Assembly (NCBI GenBank): GCA_023394255.1
Contig: JAEXAZ010000007.1
Coordinates: 1 to 6,413 of the forward strand
DNA: 6,413 nucleotides
Direction of reading: 5' to 3'
Source of the DNA: Bacillota bacterium
GTDB lineage: Bacteria; Bacillota; Clostridia; Oscillospirales; Ruminococcaceae
The notes under the pieces are model-generated. The model did no database searches. It was not told where the DNA came from and worked only from the letters and a program-made list of their open reading frames with translations. Positions 5,665-6,413 of this stretch are shown here, piece by piece. The translations under genes and the position numbers were made by a program. The first letter of the stretch is position 1; each line of letters begins with the position of its first letter.

Positions 5665-5693
5665 TTGTAATACATATCACAGTTCGGTATAAT
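5665..5693 (+). promoter_or_regulatory. Sigma-A promoter of the GntR-family gene
   Basis: -35 TTGTAA (5665-5670), a 17-bp spacer, and a perfect -10 TATAAT (5688-5693). Transcription would start near 5700, leaving a leader of about 25 bases. The odd-centred palindrome TGTAATACA (5666-5674) overlaps the -35 and could be an operator for the encoded regulator, though short palindromes like this arise often by chance. Confidence 0.78.
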
Positions 5694-5724
5694 AAAGAAA
5701 ACGCAGCCTGCGGAGGAACCGTTG

Positions 5725-6413
5725 ATGAATATTGAAGATTATCAAAAAAAGCCTCTGACTGAAAAAATCAGTGATGAAATCATCCAATACATCTCCGACC
5801 ACAATTTAGAAGTAGGCGACCGGATTCCGAGCGAATACGAGCTCGCCTCCATGCTTCAGGTCGGGCGCGGAACCGTGCGGGAGGCAATCCGCATGCTGAT
5901 CTCCCGCAACATCCTGGTTATTCGCCGCGGCGCGGGCACTTATATTGTCAACAAATACGGAACGGCGGACGATCCCCTCGGCTTGGCTTTTATGAAGGAC
6001 AAGCATAAGCTCGGGCTTGATCTGCTGGCAATCCGTTTCATGATCGAACCCGAAATTGCCGCGCTGGCCGCTCAAAACGCAACCCCGGAAGAGGTTGCCG
6101 AACTGGAAGCATTGGCTGCCATGATGGAGTCCCTGATTCTCGAACACAAAAACCATGTATATAAGGACATTGAATTTCATACAAAATTAGCACTTTGCAG
6201 CAAGAATTCCGTTGTTTCGAGTCTGATTCCGATTATTTCCGCCTCCGTGGAATTATTTGTGGACCTTACCCACCGGAAACTCCTCGAAGAAACCATTGCC
6301 ACTCACCGTGAAGTGGTGCAGGCTGTCAAAACGCACAACAGCATCGCCGCCCATGACGCGATGCTGCTGCATCTGGTCTATAACCGCAGAGATATTCAGG
6401 AAATGAATTTTGA
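5725..6413 (+). CDS. GntR-family transcriptional regulator, FadR/FCD subfamily (3' end cut off)
   Basis: 229 residues are present with no stop before the right edge. FCD regulators are usually about 220-240 residues, so only a few are missing. The start ATG 5725 has GGAGGAA (5712-5718) six bases upstream. Residues 11-75 are the winged helix-turn-helix: LTEKISDEIIQYI, VGDRIPSEYELASML, then GRGTVREAIRMLISRNIL and the wing RRGAGTYIV. Residues about 95-229 are the helical FCD ligand-binding domain. The expected metal-site residues are Asp148 and His152 (DIEFH), His194 (THREVV) and His215 (MLLHL). In this family the metal helps bind small carboxylates such as sugar acids, which alter DNA binding. 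Such regulators usually sit beside the sugar-acid or organic-acid genes they control, here probably beyond the right edge; the divergent MATE gene is a second possible target. Class and subfamily are confident. The ligand is unknown. Confidence 0.92.
   Translation, partial: MNIEDYQKKPLTEKISDEIIQYISDHNLEVGDRIPSEYELASMLQVGRGTVREAIRMLISRNILVIRRGAGTYIVNKYGTADDPLGLAFMKDKHKLGLDLLAIRFMIEPEIAALAAQNATPEEVAELEALAAMMESLILEHKNHVYKDIEFHTKLALCSKNSVVSSLIPIISASVELFVDLTHRKLLEETIATHREVVQAVKTHNSIAAHDAMLLHLVYNRRDIQEMNF

Noticed and set aside
5806..6180. A 124-codon minus-strand open frame inside the GntR gene
   Set aside because: The plus strand there encodes clear HTH and FCD motifs with a perfect promoter and ribosome binding site. 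The antisense frame has neither.

Overview
The window looks like chromosomal DNA from a low-to-mid GC Firmicute, most likely a Clostridia member of the Oscillospirales type. This is an inference from the strong GGAGG-type ribosome binding sites, textbook sigma-A promoters, a lipoprotein signal peptide with an LGGC lipobox, and gene families common in gut or anaerobic clostridia. No RNA gene, insertion sequence, phage gene or CRISPR array is visible.

Left part (1-3153, minus strand): a small regulated sugar-phosphate locus. A LacI-type regulator of unusual build (735 residues: a complete LacI repressor fused to a complete ABC-type sugar-binding domain with no signal peptide) is followed by a DeoC-type aldolase and then by the start of a PfkB/ribokinase-type kinase, which runs off the left edge. 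The regulator gene and the aldolase-kinase unit each have their own extended -10 promoter. Each promoter carries nearly the same 17-bp palindromic site (832-848 and 3129-3145, 15 of 17 identical), at or just after the expected transcription start. The simplest model is a regulator that represses itself and the kinase-aldolase operon until one or two sugar ligands bind. The kinase would phosphorylate a sugar and the aldolase would cleave the product. Both enzymes differ from classical RbsK and DeoC at substrate-pocket positions, so the substrate may not be ribose or deoxyribose.

Middle part (3154-4096): an AT-rich intergenic stretch, then a secreted lipoprotein on the plus strand. It has a DUF5666-like beta-rich fold interrupted by a long Gly/Pro/Arg/Ser-rich insert. 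A strong terminator hairpin that works on both strands separates it from the convergent MATE gene.

Right part (4100-6413): a MATE-family multidrug/cation antiporter gene (minus strand) and, divergent from it, a GntR-family regulator of the FadR/FCD type (plus strand, missing only its last residues at the right edge). The 275-bp space between them holds a clear sigma-A promoter for each gene, an inverted repeat between the promoters, and a possible hairpin in the MATE leader. The GntR gene probably opens a further catabolic cluster beyond the window.

The item most worth a second look is the LacI/solute-binding-protein fusion with its shared operator pair.
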